Source: an endosymbiont of Lamellibrachia barhami (GTDB lineage Bacteria; Pseudomonadota; Gammaproteobacteria; Chromatiales; Chromatiaceae). From it: 64,000 nucleotides of DNA. The stretch is taken from positions 3,664,523-3,728,522 of the forward strand of contig NZ_JAAVSH020000001.1 in assembly GCF_011947365.2 (NCBI RefSeq), in the 5' to 3' direction. Position 1 is the first letter of the stretch. Every line of letters starts with the position of its first letter. Positions 1 to 9,600 of this stretch are shown piece by piece. The translations under genes and the position numbers were made by a program. The notes beneath the pieces were generated by a model. That model searched no databases, was not told where the DNA came from, and saw only the letters and a list, made by a program, of their open reading frames with translations.

Positions 1-1143
1 GACCGCATGAAACTGCGGCACCGGGCGGCCAAAGGCTCCGAGGGATCACGACTGGCCCTGGAGATGCTCAAAAAACCGGAATGGCTGTTGTCCACCACCC
101 TGGTGGGCACCAACATAGCTGTGGTTACCAACACCACCATGGCCACCGCCCTGATGCTTGAGTTGTTCGGCCCAGGCTCCAGTTGGATGGCCATCGTACT
201 GGTCGCGCCCCTGATCTGGGTGTTCGGGGAGATCGTACCCAAGAGCATTTTTCAGCAGCGCGCCAACGACCTTACCCCGCGCGTCATCTTTGTCCTGAAA
301 TTCTGTTCCTACCTGTTCTATCCCATCCTGCTGGTGTTCAGCTTTTTGGCCCGCCTGCTGGGCCGCCTGCTCGGCGGCAATGATGCACAAAACCCCTTCA
401 CACTGCGTGAGGAGATCAAGACCATGATGCAAATGTCTGGCGGTGACGGGGACATAGAGCCTATGGAGCAGGGTATGATCCGACGCCTGTTCAATTTCGG
501 CGAAACCACGGCGCACGAAGTGATGATGCCACTAATCGACGTGGCCATGGTGGAACAGGGCGTCACCTGCAGTGAGGCCAGAAATGTTGCCATCGAGCAT
601 TCACACGCAAGAATCCCTGTCTATCAGGAACGGGTGGATCGTATCGTGGACGTGCTTGACACGCTGGAACTGTTGGGGGTGGAGGCGGACGAGCCGATTC
701 AACCCTTCATCAAGCAGGTCACATACGTACCCGCCGGCAAGAGTATCCAGGATCTTTTGCTGGACATGCGCAGGACAAGAGAGCAAGTCACGGTCGTGGT
801 GGACAAGTTCGGCGGTGCGGAAGGCATCGTCAGTATCGAAGACATCCTGGAAGAAGTGGTGGAAGAAATCCAGGACGAGTACGATGCCGCAGAGTCCGAG
901 ATACAATTTATTCAGCGGCAGGAGGACGGCACCCTACTAGTGAACACCCGGGTTGATCTGTCTGATTTGGCTGAGGAGTTGGGCATTGATCTGCCAAAGG
1001 GCCGCTACTCCAGTCTGGCGGGTTTTTTGTTGGAGAAGGCGGGCGAAATTCCACCGGTGGGCAGCAGTATCGAATACAAGAAACTCAAGTTCGCCATACT
1101 GCGCGGGTCAGCCCAATCCATACAGGAAGTCAAAATCAGCTGA
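1..1143 (+). CDS. CNNM/CorC-type membrane protein with CBS domains (5' end missing)
   Basis: The reading frame is open from base 1 (Asp-Arg precede the first Met at base 7), so the gene begins before the window. The N-terminal third is hydrophobic and matches the DUF21/CNNM membrane domain. A CBS pair follows (about residues 165-290, with the typical VMMPLIDV opening). The end (GRYSSLAGFLLEKAG, about residues 335-352) is the CorC/HlyC C-terminal domain. Family members act at the inner membrane in magnesium/cobalt homeostasis; which ion this one handles cannot be read from sequence. Ends 40 bases before a hairpin. Confidence 0.85.
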   Translation, partial: DRMKLRHRAAKGSEGSRLALEMLKKPEWLLSTTLVGTNIAVVTNTTMATALMLELFGPGSSWMAIVLVAPLIWVFGEIVPKSIFQQRANDLTPRVIFVLKFCSYLFYPILLVFSFLARLLGRLLGGNDAQNPFTLREEIKTMMQMSGGDGDIEPMEQGMIRRLFNFGETTAHEVMMPLIDVAMVEQGVTCSEARNVAIEHSHARIPVYQERVDRIVDVLDTLELLGVEADEPIQPFIKQVTYVPAGKSIQDLLLDMRRTREQVTVVVDKFGGAEGIVSIEDILEEVVEEIQDEYDAAESEIQFIQRQEDGTLLVNTRVDLSDLAEELGIDLPKGRYSSLAGFLLEKAGEIPPVGSSIEYKKLKFAILRGSAQSIQEVKIS

Positions 1144-1182
1144 CGTCTCGTTGGCAAAGGGATGGGGGCTGCTTCCCTACAC

Positions 1183-1215
1183 CAGACAGACCCAGCTGGA
1201 AGCTGGGCCTGTCTG
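1183..1215 (+). terminator. Hairpin after the CorC-type gene
   Basis: A 15-base stem with one mismatch (1183-1197 against 1201-1215) and a 3-base loop lies 40 bases past the stop codon. A clear T-run does not follow, so it may be a weak or bidirectional terminator. The IS element inserted just downstream. Confidence 0.5.
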
Positions 1216-1231
1216 TCAGGCAATTTCATTA

Positions 1232-2291
1232 GGGGGGTAGTCAGCTAGCGCCTCCTGGTACAAGATATAGGGGTGGAAGATTTACGAGACAAACAGAAAT
1301 CATGGCTAAGTCTGCAAGCAGGGCGAGACTATCCACGAACATATCGGGAATTTGTGGAGTGGTTTCCTGACGAGGAATCCTGTATCGCTTATCTGAAAAG
1401 GCTACGTTGGTCCAATAGTTTTATTTGCCCGGCATGCGGCTTTGCTTCAGAACCGTGGCATCAAACTCGAGGGAGACTGGTTTGCCCTCAATGTCGTCAT
1501 CAAGCATCTGCCACTAGAGGGACTATCTTTGACAAGACACGCACTCCTTTTACAACTTGGTTTGAAACTGCTTGGCACATGACAACAGCAAAGAATGGTA
1601 TGTCCGCAAAAACGCTACAACGAACATTAGGCACAAGCTATCGTACTGCATGGAAAATGCTTCACCAGTATCGTATTGCTATGGTACGGAGTGAACGAGA
1701 GCAGTTGTCCGGAATCGTTGAGGTCGATGAGAGCCTTGTGGGTGGTGTCGATCATGGTGGTAAACGAGGGCGTGGAGCCGATAAAGCTATCGTTGCGATT
1801 GCTGTTGAGATCAAAAATCCAAAGGGGTTTGGTCGAGTCCGAATGCGTCATATTCCTGATGCCTCAGGTGATCAGTTGCTTGCATTTATCACTGACGTAG
1901 TGGCTTCTGGGAGTACTGTACAAACCGATGGTTGGGGCGGATACAACGATCTGCAGCAGAAGGGTTATGTACACCAAAAGACGGTGCTTTCATCCAGTGA
2001 TGACCCGGCACACGTTTCTATGCCGGGCGTCCATCGAATTGCGAGTCTGCTCAAGCGGTGGATCCTTGGCACACATCAGGGGTCGGTTAGTGCTGAGCAT
2101 TTGCAATCTTATCTGGAGGAATTTACTTTTCGATTCAACCGTCGCACATCACGTAGCCGTGGACTGGTTTTTCGGAGATTACTTGAACAAGCTGTCATTA
2201 CGGGGCCCATAATCGAGCATGAAATTGCTCATGGCTTTGATTGGCAGCACCACAACATATAGTGGGAGGAGGCGCTAGCTGACTACCCCCC
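1232..2291 (+). mobile_element. Complete IS1595-type insertion sequence with target duplication
   Basis: The element is 1060 bp. Its ends are perfect 25-base inverted repeats (1232-1256 and 2267-2291, starting GGGGGGTAGTCAGC). It is flanked by an exact 8-base direct repeat, tttcatta, at 1224-1231 and 2292-2299. Eight-base target duplications are usual for the IS1595 family, and the single ORF inside is an IS1595-type transposase. Perfect ends, intact ORF and perfect duplication point to a recent insertion. It lies between two convergent genes and breaks neither. Confidence 0.95.
1273..2262 (+). CDS. IS1595 family transposase
   Basis: A 329-residue ISXO2-like DDE transposase that starts with GTG. 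The N-terminus has the family's zinc ribbon (CPACG and CPQC, about residues 52-76). The catalytic region starts at VEVDESLVGG (about residue 149), continues through TDGWGGY (about residue 218), and ends with the NRRTSRSRG segment typical of the family. Full length for the family with no frame break, so the element is probably active or was so recently. Confidence 0.95.
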   Translation: MEDLRDKQKSWLSLQAGRDYPRTYREFVEWFPDEESCIAYLKRLRWSNSFICPACGFASEPWHQTRGRLVCPQCRHQASATRGTIFDKTRTPFTTWFETAWHMTTAKNGMSAKTLQRTLGTSYRTAWKMLHQYRIAMVRSEREQLSGIVEVDESLVGGVDHGGKRGRGADKAIVAIAVEIKNPKGFGRVRMRHIPDASGDQLLAFITDVVASGSTVQTDGWGGYNDLQQKGYVHQKTVLSSSDDPAHVSMPGVHRIASLLKRWILGTHQGSVSAEHLQSYLEEFTFRFNRRTSRSRGLVFRRLLEQAVITGPIIEHEIAHGFDWQHHNI

Positions 2292-2309
2292 TTTCATTAT
2301 TGGTTGGCG

Positions 2310-4550
2310 CTACTGGATCTGCACCTTGACTGGTACAGCGGAAACCATGTCAACAATCCTGTTTCTATCGACCATCTTCTCGTTAACCAGATCCGGCCGA
2401 CCTGTTGCCAGAGCTCTCAGGAAACGCGGTGGGAAGGCTCTGGCGCGTAAACGGACATTGATTTGCAGCGGGCCTTCGATGCCCGCTGGTACATCGACGT
2501 CGTAGCGTACATCCACGGTCTTTAACGCGGGAATGGAAAAGCTGTTGTCCGTGTGGGTTGAGAGGAATGGCATGAGCACCTCCTCTTCGATGAAATGCCC
2601 CTGGTCGTCCCGCATCGGCTCGCCGTTTTCATCCACCTGAATTCGGATGAACTCGTTGCCGAAATTGGCAAGACCCTGGTAGACAGGCGGATCCTCGTGA
2701 CGTCGGTTGTAATCCGGGCCATGTATCACATCTGCCTCCAGTGTGAGCGGATCAATAACACCGGAACCACCGTTGGGTCCAACAAGATTACGCAGATCTT
2801 CATCATCAAGATTGCCGTCGGGTTCCGTTTCACCGGTTTCCGGATGCGCTGTATCAACCAACGTACCGCTCTCGTAGACCGTCTGACCATTATTATCGGA
2901 AACGATCAGTTCGACCCATACCTGTCGTTCCTGAGAAAAGCCGGAAGGCAGATTATGCCCGGTACCGCTGTTGGTTACGTGAACCGTGATCGGGATGGTA
3001 CTGCCGCTGTCCGCATCCGCAGGGGCCGATACTGCGATCTCGGCTGCTGACTCCATGAGAATCCGGCGCCGTTGTACCTGGCCGATGACATTGCCGTTCT
3101 CATCGCGGGCCTCATTGTCCTGGCCAGGGAAGTCGACCAATGCGATATCGATGCCCGTGAAATAATGGGTGCTGACCTCCTCTCGCTCGAACACATATCT
3201 GGGACGTGGATACACTGTCGTCTCTCCTTCAGCGTAGGAACCGGCAGGTTCTGGCGGACCCAGATCCATGTGACAGTCCTGGCAGGTCACAACGCCTCCG
3301 ACCGTATTATTGATCGGCCCGTAGGGACCATTTTTCCACTCAGTGAAGAGGTTTTCCAAGCGCTGGAAAGGCTCGTTGGTCACCGGATCAACGGCATCGG
3401 TCAGATTGGCGTCCGGTGGTATACGCACATCATGGCAGGTGCCACAGAACTCACTGCTACTCAGGTAGCCGTCTTGCATATTGATGTCCTGGCCATGAGC
3501 CGAAGTATGTGTAGGGCTGTACTCTGGATTATCCAGCGGCCCAAACTTCGTATCTCCGGGTTCCAATACAAACGCTGTATTCGCGATTCCGTCACCGAGA
3601 CGACCAAATCCAAGTGAGGTATCTGGCCCGGAAATCTGGTGGCAGATGTCGCAGGAGATGCCTCCTCGTCCAGCCTTGGTGGCAAAATCCCTCATCGCAT
3701 GGCCATTGCTGTCAGACAGGGTTGGGAAACTGCCAAGCAAACTGTCCACCGGATTATGGCAGCTTTGGCAGAACAGGGCCGTAGGATGATCACCGGCAGC
3801 GAATCCGGAACCTCCCTGGGATACTGAGAAGGCACTGCCGAGGGCCTCCAGTGCGCTGAATGTTGGACTGAGTGCGCTGTAGGCCATCATGTTGCCGGAC
3901 CACTCACGGAACTGACGCGGATGGCAAATCCTGCACTGCTCCGGGTCGGAGAAATCTACCGTCTCCAACGGTTGAAGAGGAGTGGGATTTTCCAGGAAAG
4001 CTGTAAGCGCCTTGACTTCCTGGCGTGTAACGTCAATACCCGTGTGGACCAGTTCCTCGGCTATCGCACGTTGAGTGTCGTAAGCGGACTTGCCCTGAAT
4101 ATCGCCCCCGGATCCCATGATGCCCGTTCCATCATCGCCGTGACACAGGAAACAGAGTTTGTCCCTATAAATACTCGCTGTCAGGTCCGGTGGGAGTCCA
4201 GCGCTACTGCAATTTCCGCCCGTCCGCTTAACCCGTGCTTCCGCAGTGCTACCGCCGGATACCGCACGTACGTAGCAAGGCGAAATTGAAAGACCGTTCA
4301 CTTTTGCTATCCAGTACCCATCATCATCGGCCTGGGCTGTGGCTAGTTCCTTCCCCGTTAATGCATCCGACAAAAAGACGAGGTTAAGGGTATCGCTCCG
4401 GCCTTTCACTACCAAGCGATCCTTATTTCCGTTCCAGCGGGCGGTATCGACTGCTACTGAGGCATTCTGTGCCAGCGCTCCGAAACTGGCAAAATGGATA
4501 AGAAGAAAAATTAGACTTGTACGGCAAAACATCCTGATCACCTTTTTCAT
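2310..4550 (-). CDS. Secreted six-heme c-type cytochrome
   Basis: A 746-residue protein with a clear signal peptide (residues 1-27, ending GALAQ). It has six CXXCH heme-binding motifs: CFLCH, CRICH, CQSCH, CDICH, CGTCH and CQDCH, all in the first two thirds. The last third is rich in beta-type sequence without hemes. It is therefore exported and probably carries electrons in the periplasm or at the cell surface. No enzyme family is recognisable, so the redox partner is unknown; extracellular electron transfer or a dehydrogenase/reductase role are possible. A ribosome site AAGGAG precedes the ATG. The gene ends 19 bases from the IS element. Confidence 0.85.
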   Translation of the reverse strand: MKKVIRMFCRTSLIFLLIHFASFGALAQNASVAVDTARWNGNKDRLVVKGRSDTLNLVFLSDALTGKELATAQADDDGYWIAKVNGLSISPCYVRAVSGGSTAEARVKRTGGNCSSAGLPPDLTASIYRDKLCFLCHGDDGTGIMGSGGDIQGKSAYDTQRAIAEELVHTGIDVTRQEVKALTAFLENPTPLQPLETVDFSDPEQCRICHPRQFREWSGNMMAYSALSPTFSALEALGSAFSVSQGGSGFAAGDHPTALFCQSCHNPVDSLLGSFPTLSDSNGHAMRDFATKAGRGGISCDICHQISGPDTSLGFGRLGDGIANTAFVLEPGDTKFGPLDNPEYSPTHTSAHGQDINMQDGYLSSSEFCGTCHDVRIPPDANLTDAVDPVTNEPFQRLENLFTEWKNGPYGPINNTVGGVVTCQDCHMDLGPPEPAGSYAEGETTVYPRPRYVFEREEVSTHYFTGIDIALVDFPGQDNEARDENGNVIGQVQRRRILMESAAEIAVSAPADADSGSTIPITVHVTNSGTGHNLPSGFSQERQVWVELIVSDNNGQTVYESGTLVDTAHPETGETEPDGNLDDEDLRNLVGPNGGSGVIDPLTLEADVIHGPDYNRRHEDPPVYQGLANFGNEFIRIQVDENGEPMRDDQGHFIEEEVLMPFLSTHTDNSFSIPALKTVDVRYDVDVPAGIEGPLQINVRLRARAFPPRFLRALATGRPDLVNEKMVDRNRIVDMVSAVPVKVQIQ

Positions 4551-4932
4551 TATGCATGCTCCTTGGCAAATCCCCGAAGACAGGCAGAGGGTAGAAGTAA
4601 CCTCGCGTAAATAAAAGTGAACCCCAGCCGTCTATGATGTGATGAAATAGCCTTTGGTTATTGTAGTGGCTATAACCTAGTAAATTAGTAAGGAATGCCT
4701 GGTTGTCAACCCGCAAAAACTCATGGATAAAAAATGGTTGTTCGCGGGACCGCAGAACGGTGGGTTGTGACTAGATGCCTGTGGCAAACAATTTCTGCTC
4801 CAGGGCAACACAGCGAAGTGCTCTGCCACATCCGGATGCCGATACCAAGGAGGTCTAACAGACCAGGTACCGTACACCCACTCTTCTCCCTGAAAGATAT
4901 CATCCTGGCCTTCCCTGGCCACAATGAAACGC
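4551..4932. other. Intergenic region upstream of the multiheme cytochrome
   Basis: This 382-base stretch separates the EF-hand gene from the cytochrome gene, both on the minus strand. Short ORFs on both strands have no recognisable similarity. It should contain the cytochrome promoter, but I see no convincing -35/-10 pair. Confidence 0.4.
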
Positions 4933-5547
4933 CTACTGAGAACGTGACTGGCGATGCTGGGCCTGCATCTGCAGAAACTCAGACTCCTTCACCACGCCGT
5001 CACCATCCTGGTCGACTTCGCTGAAAGGCCGTGCATTTTTCAGACCTCTCATCATATAGCCCTGTTTGACACGCTCGCTGATTCGCTGACCGCGAGCCTC
5101 GATGAATTCATCCTCAGTCATGGCCCCGTCACCATTAAGATCGAATTCAGCGAATGTGGGCATATTCCGGCCCCTACCCACACCGCGCCCGGGGGCTTGC
5201 TCTGTCCCCTTCTCCGGCCCCCTTCCATAGGACCGCTGTGACATCTGCTGCTGCCGAATTGCCGCCATTTCGTCTGCACTCAGTACGCCATCTGCATCGA
5301 GGTCGAACTGTTCGAATGTCGGAGCCTTGGCGGCATTGCGCATCGGCCGTCCCTCGGCGGCGCGTGCTGCCCTTCGCTCGTTGCGAAGGGCATTGAATTC
5401 TTCTGTAGTAATAGCTCCGCTGCCGTCACGATCATAGGCCTCAAACGGCACAGGTCCCCGCTGAAGATAGCTGGGCGACTGAGCTGCAACAAACAATGCT
5501 GTTCCACTCAACAGAATCGTAACAATTGATTTATATAACATCTTCAT
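4933..5547 (-). CDS. Secreted EF-hand calcium-binding protein
   Basis: A 204-residue protein with a signal peptide (about residues 1-22) and four EF-hand loops: DRDGSGAITTEE, DLDADGVLSADE, DLNGDGAMTEDE and DQDGDGVVKESE. Each keeps Asp at loop positions 1, 3 and 5 (or Ser/Ala/Gly variants) and the final Glu, so calcium binding is likely. Arg- and Gln-rich linkers separate the loops. Probably periplasmic or secreted; its partner is unknown. The start is supported by GGAGAG upstream. The multiheme cytochrome is the next gene downstream on the same strand, but 382 bases apart. Confidence 0.85.
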   Translation of the reverse strand: MKMLYKSIVTILLSGTALFVAAQSPSYLQRGPVPFEAYDRDGSGAITTEEFNALRNERRAARAAEGRPMRNAAKAPTFEQFDLDADGVLSADEMAAIRQQQMSQRSYGRGPEKGTEQAPGRGVGRGRNMPTFAEFDLNGDGAMTEDEFIEARGQRISERVKQGYMMRGLKNARPFSEVDQDGDGVVKESEFLQMQAQHRQSRSQ

Positions 5548-5705
5548 ATCGACTCTCCAAAAAACGGCACACTTGCCGGACTACATCCTGAAACACCTCT
5601 TTCTATCGGTAATATTAAACCGACAAACTGAAACCTAGCTGAAAACCGCAAAATCGTGTGAGGCACGGTGTTCGAGGTGTTTTTTTCGTTTGCGATTTTT
5701 ATAGA

Positions 5706-5756
5706 GGGTTCTTCACGGCGTAGCAGTGCATTCCCCAGAGCTATGACGATACGCAT
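5706..5756 (-). pseudogene. Remnant of a carbamate kinase start
   Basis: The first 17 codons read MRIVIALGNALLRREEP, which closely follows the conserved carbamate kinase opening (MRIV-ALGGNALLRRGEP) with one glycine codon lost and Gly to Glu near the end. After this the similarity stops; the rest of the 70-residue ORF (to 5544) has no match to the family. It begins 7 bases after the hydrolase stop codon, as a downstream operon gene would. I read it as a deletion remnant. It is short, so chance similarity cannot be fully excluded. Confidence 0.5.
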
Positions 5757-5763
5757 GGTTCAA

Positions 5764-6627
5764 TCACCTACGGTCAATCATTGTGATGAATCGCTCCAGT
5801 CCCTCCCGGTAACTGTTGCCACTCTGTAGAAACCCCATATTGTGACTGCCGCCGATCTGCAGAAACCGTTTCGGTTGACGGGCTGCCTGGTAGAGCCGCT
5901 GCCCATGCTTAAAAGGGATGATTTCGTCGTCCGGACTATGGACCACCAGAACCGGGCAGGTGACAGATTCAAGATAAGCCTTGGTATCAAATTGGAAACG
6001 TAACAGCCAACGCACCGGAAACAGGGGGTAGAGATCTGCTGCCATATCCGGCACTGAAGTGAAGGCAGACTCCAGGATCAGGCCTCTTGCTGGATAACTT
6101 GAGGCGAGACGGGCGGCGACAGCGGCCCCCAGAGAGCGGCCGAACAGCAGTATATCCTCCGGCGGGATCTTCCTCTGCTCAGTCAGCAGGCGCCATGCGG
6201 CCTCTGCATCCCGGTAATTTCCCGCTTCTGTCGGACGGCCTTCGCTCCGGCCGAAACCGCGGTAATCGAAGATCAGCACCGCCAGACCAAGCCGGTGAAA
6301 AATCTCCAGGGAATCCAGGCGATGTGAGATATTGCCGGCATTGCCGTGAAAAAAGAGCAGCGTGGCACGCGGCTTTTCGACCGGCAGAAACCAGCCGTGC
6401 AGGGTTATGCCATCGTCGGTGGTGAATGCGATCGTCTCGAAGCTCAGCCCGATTTGATCTGGCGTAGCCATGATCGCCCTGGTGGGCAGGCTGGGATAGT
6501 AGAGCAGGCGTGACTGGGAAAAATAGAGTATCAGCAGCATTGCCCCATAGACCGCTACCACTATCGCCACAAACGGCCATAGACTCTCCAGCGAAAAACG
6601 TGGCATTGGACGATGCTCCTCCGTCAC
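5764..6627 (-). CDS. Membrane-anchored alpha/beta hydrolase
   Basis: A 287-residue protein with one N-terminal membrane segment (about residues 15-37) followed by an alpha/beta hydrolase fold of the ABHD13/Bem46 type. The oxyanion region (FFHGNAGNISHR), the nucleophile elbow GRSLG, the acid region (VVHSPDDEIIPF) and the catalytic His in GGSHNMGF are all present. Probably a serine esterase or thioesterase facing the periplasm; the substrate is unknown. A carbamate kinase scrap follows directly. The sbcC gene ends 72 bases upstream on the same strand. Confidence 0.85.
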   Translation of the reverse strand: MTEEHRPMPRFSLESLWPFVAIVVAVYGAMLLILYFSQSRLLYYPSLPTRAIMATPDQIGLSFETIAFTTDDGITLHGWFLPVEKPRATLLFFHGNAGNISHRLDSLEIFHRLGLAVLIFDYRGFGRSEGRPTEAGNYRDAEAAWRLLTEQRKIPPEDILLFGRSLGAAVAARLASSYPARGLILESAFTSVPDMAADLYPLFPVRWLLRFQFDTKAYLESVTCPVLVVHSPDDEIIPFKHGQRLYQAARQPKRFLQIGGSHNMGFLQSGNSYREGLERFITMIDRR

Positions 6628-6699
6628 TTCACATTGGGGCGGATTATGCGGCCATCGACATCAACCCGCGCGTCGGAAAAGACTAGCCATATCATGCGG

Positions 6700-9600
6700 T
6701 TATTCCACCCTGCCACACCCAGGTCCACTGATCGTACTTCTTCCACCCGCTTGCGGCATTACCTCTATCTGGGTGGCGATGCGCTCCTTGAGGGCTGAGA
6801 CGTGGGAGATCACACCGATCAACTTGCCATCCTGCTGCAACCCTGCGAGGGTCTCCAGCGCAGTGTCCAGGGCCTCTTCATCCAGGGTACCGAACCCTTC
6901 ATCCAGGAACAGTGAGTCCACCCGGACGTTTTTACTGGCCATCTGGGAGAGACCAAGCGCCAGGGAGAGACTGACGATAAAACTCTCACCCCCCGACAGG
7001 TTCTTGGTTGAACGAATCTCACCCGCCTGATAGTTATCCACCACGTTGAGTTCCAACGGCTGCCCATCATCTCTGATCAGAAGGTAGCGATCAGTCATCT
7101 TCTGCAGTTGCCGGTTGGCATGCCCGACCATCATTTCGAAGGTCAAGCCTTGGGCGAAGTTGCGATACTTCTTGCCATCCGCCGAGCCGATGAGTTCATG
7201 CAGAAGACCCCAGCGCGAACATTCACTTTTTTGTGCGTCGATCAGCTTGGCTCGATCTTGTTGTTTGCGCCTCAGATTCTCATTGTCGTCCAACTTCTGC
7301 CGCATGCCACCCACCTCCTGCTGGAGACTCTTTCGGCGGTTTACAAGCGCCTCCAACGCCTCCTTGAGCTGGTCGCGAGATTGGTCCGTCGTCTGTTTTT
7401 TTCGTTCGATATCCAACAATGATGATCTATCCCGTCTCCTTGTATTCAACTCTGTTTGCTCAGTTGCCAGCCGCTGGGCTTGCTGCATCAGATTGTTACG
7501 TTCTTCTTCGGGCAGACAGGCCGCCTGGTAGCTGGCTTCATCGGTGAAATCGAACTGGCCAAGTCGGATCTTGAACGCCTCCTGACTCTGTTTCAACTGA
7601 TCAGCCCTGCCGAGCACCGTCCTTTCAATCAACGCAATCGCGGCTTTCAGTTTGCCCTGCTCCCCCGCTGCAAGATGAAATACCTGACGGGACTCTTCGA
7701 GTTGTTTTTCAGCCGCTTCAACAGATGTGAAGAGACGGGTCTCTTCGGTATCCGGGTTCTTATCTGCAAAAAGCGCAATTCGATCCCGGGTCAGGGAGTC
7801 CTGCTCACGGATCAGGTTGCGCAGAATCTCCCGTTGTTCTATCAGAACGGCCTCTGATGTGTTGATTTGCGTGGCTTGATGATCTGTCTGCAACTCCAGG
7901 TTGGAGATGTGTCTTTCAAGATCATTCTGTTGTTTCTGCCGATCAAGCCATTGATCTCGCCGTGTAATCAGCTCAGTCTGAATCGGCTTCAGCGCATCCG
8001 TGGCCAGCGCCTGAAAACCGTAGCCCCGCAGATCTTGCAGCGTCTGCTCCTGGGCATTCTGCAACTGGATCCTGAGTGCATCCAACCCATCTTTCTGGCC
8101 ATCAACTGCCTGTCCTGCTGCGTGTTTTTTATACAGCAAACCTTGAATTTCCTGCTCTGATTGGTCCAGCGTCTCTCTTGTCTCTTCAATCAATTCACGT
8201 AGGGAGGCAATCTCCTTCTCGTATCTCTCAGCAGCCGACACGATCTTTGCGGTCATCTCCAGTTTTTCCCTATTCTCCTGCTGTAACCCTGGTAAGGCAT
8301 CTGCCGGATCATCGCCCCCATCCTCAACAACAGCAAGCACCCTGAACCCTTCACGAATCTGCTGCTCTTCGGTGCTAATCCTGTCTCTGACTTGTTGTTG
8401 CAGGGTCTCGTTTTGTTGCAGGTCTTTCCGGGTTTCAGCCTGTTTAATCTGGAGACCGGAAAGCCTGTCACGGGCCTGTTTTAAATCCTCTCTCACACGC
8501 TTCAGTTCAGTTGCGGTCTCATCCGTGGCGGGAATATTCCCTTCTGCATACGGGTGTTCCTCTGCACCGCAAAGGGGGCAAGCCTCACCATCCTGAAGTT
8601 GCTGCCGGGCCTCCTCAAAACTCTGGATTCGGGTAAGCAGGGAGAGCTGTGTTTCCAGCAGCAACAACTCCCGCTCCAAGACCGCAAATCTCTCAGTTTG
8701 TTCCAGGATCTGCCTGGCCAATGGCCCCTCTTCGGCAGTGAATTTTTCATATTGGTTTTTGAGTTGACCGAGGCTAATGCGTGATTCACTCAACGAGTGG
8801 AGCGACTTGCCTGTCTCTCTTAGCAGGGACTCTCTCTCTTTGAGATCCGAGAGTAAGTTCCGCCACAGTGAAACCTCTCGTTCAGCGAGAATATCTGTCA
8901 GTTCATTCTGCTGTTGAAGCAGTTTTTTCTGGATAACTTCGAGGGCATCGTTTTGTCCCCGTAGCATTTTTGATTGCTCACTCCACAATCGTGAGGCTTC
9001 TCTCTTTTGCGTCTCGGCTGAAACCACTTCCCCAGCCTTATCACGGACATTTCCATCCAGTTCACGAAGCCGGTCAAACTGACTCAGAATTCTGGCAAGC
9101 TGTTCGACAAGTCCCTTATCCGCCTCGCTTTCTGAAAGAAGTTTCTGAACCTCTTTGAGGATGACTTTCTGCTCATCCAGAATCTGGCTGCCTTCACTAT
9201 GCCTGGCTCGAAGGGCAACAAGCGTTTCTTCCGTCTCTCTGAGGACATTCGCGGCCATTCTGACAGGCGCCTCTTTTTCCCGCAGTTTGGTATCCAGCAC
9301 TCGTACCTTGCCGATGACAAGCAGCGTCTCTTTTTGCTCGCCTCGCTTCTGCTTCAGCTGCTCATTGGTCAGTTTCCATGTCTCTTCGGCCCGTCTTACT
9401 TCGGCCTCTTTTTCAGGCAGGGTCAGCAGATACTCTTTGTGGCGTTGCTGATCCGTCTCCTGCTCACGACGTAGCGAACTCAAACTGGCAAAATCGCCTG
9501 CCAGTTCCAGGGCCTGCATTGCCCGCTCAAGCTTTTCTCCCTCAGGGTGAAAAACCTCCTGACGCATCTTCAAATCCTGCTTCTGCTCTTGCAGTAAGTT

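Noticed and set aside
4677-4924. Small minus-strand ORFs between the EF-hand and cytochrome genes
   Set aside because: No ribosome site, no recognisable sequence and overlapping frames of similar length; looks random.
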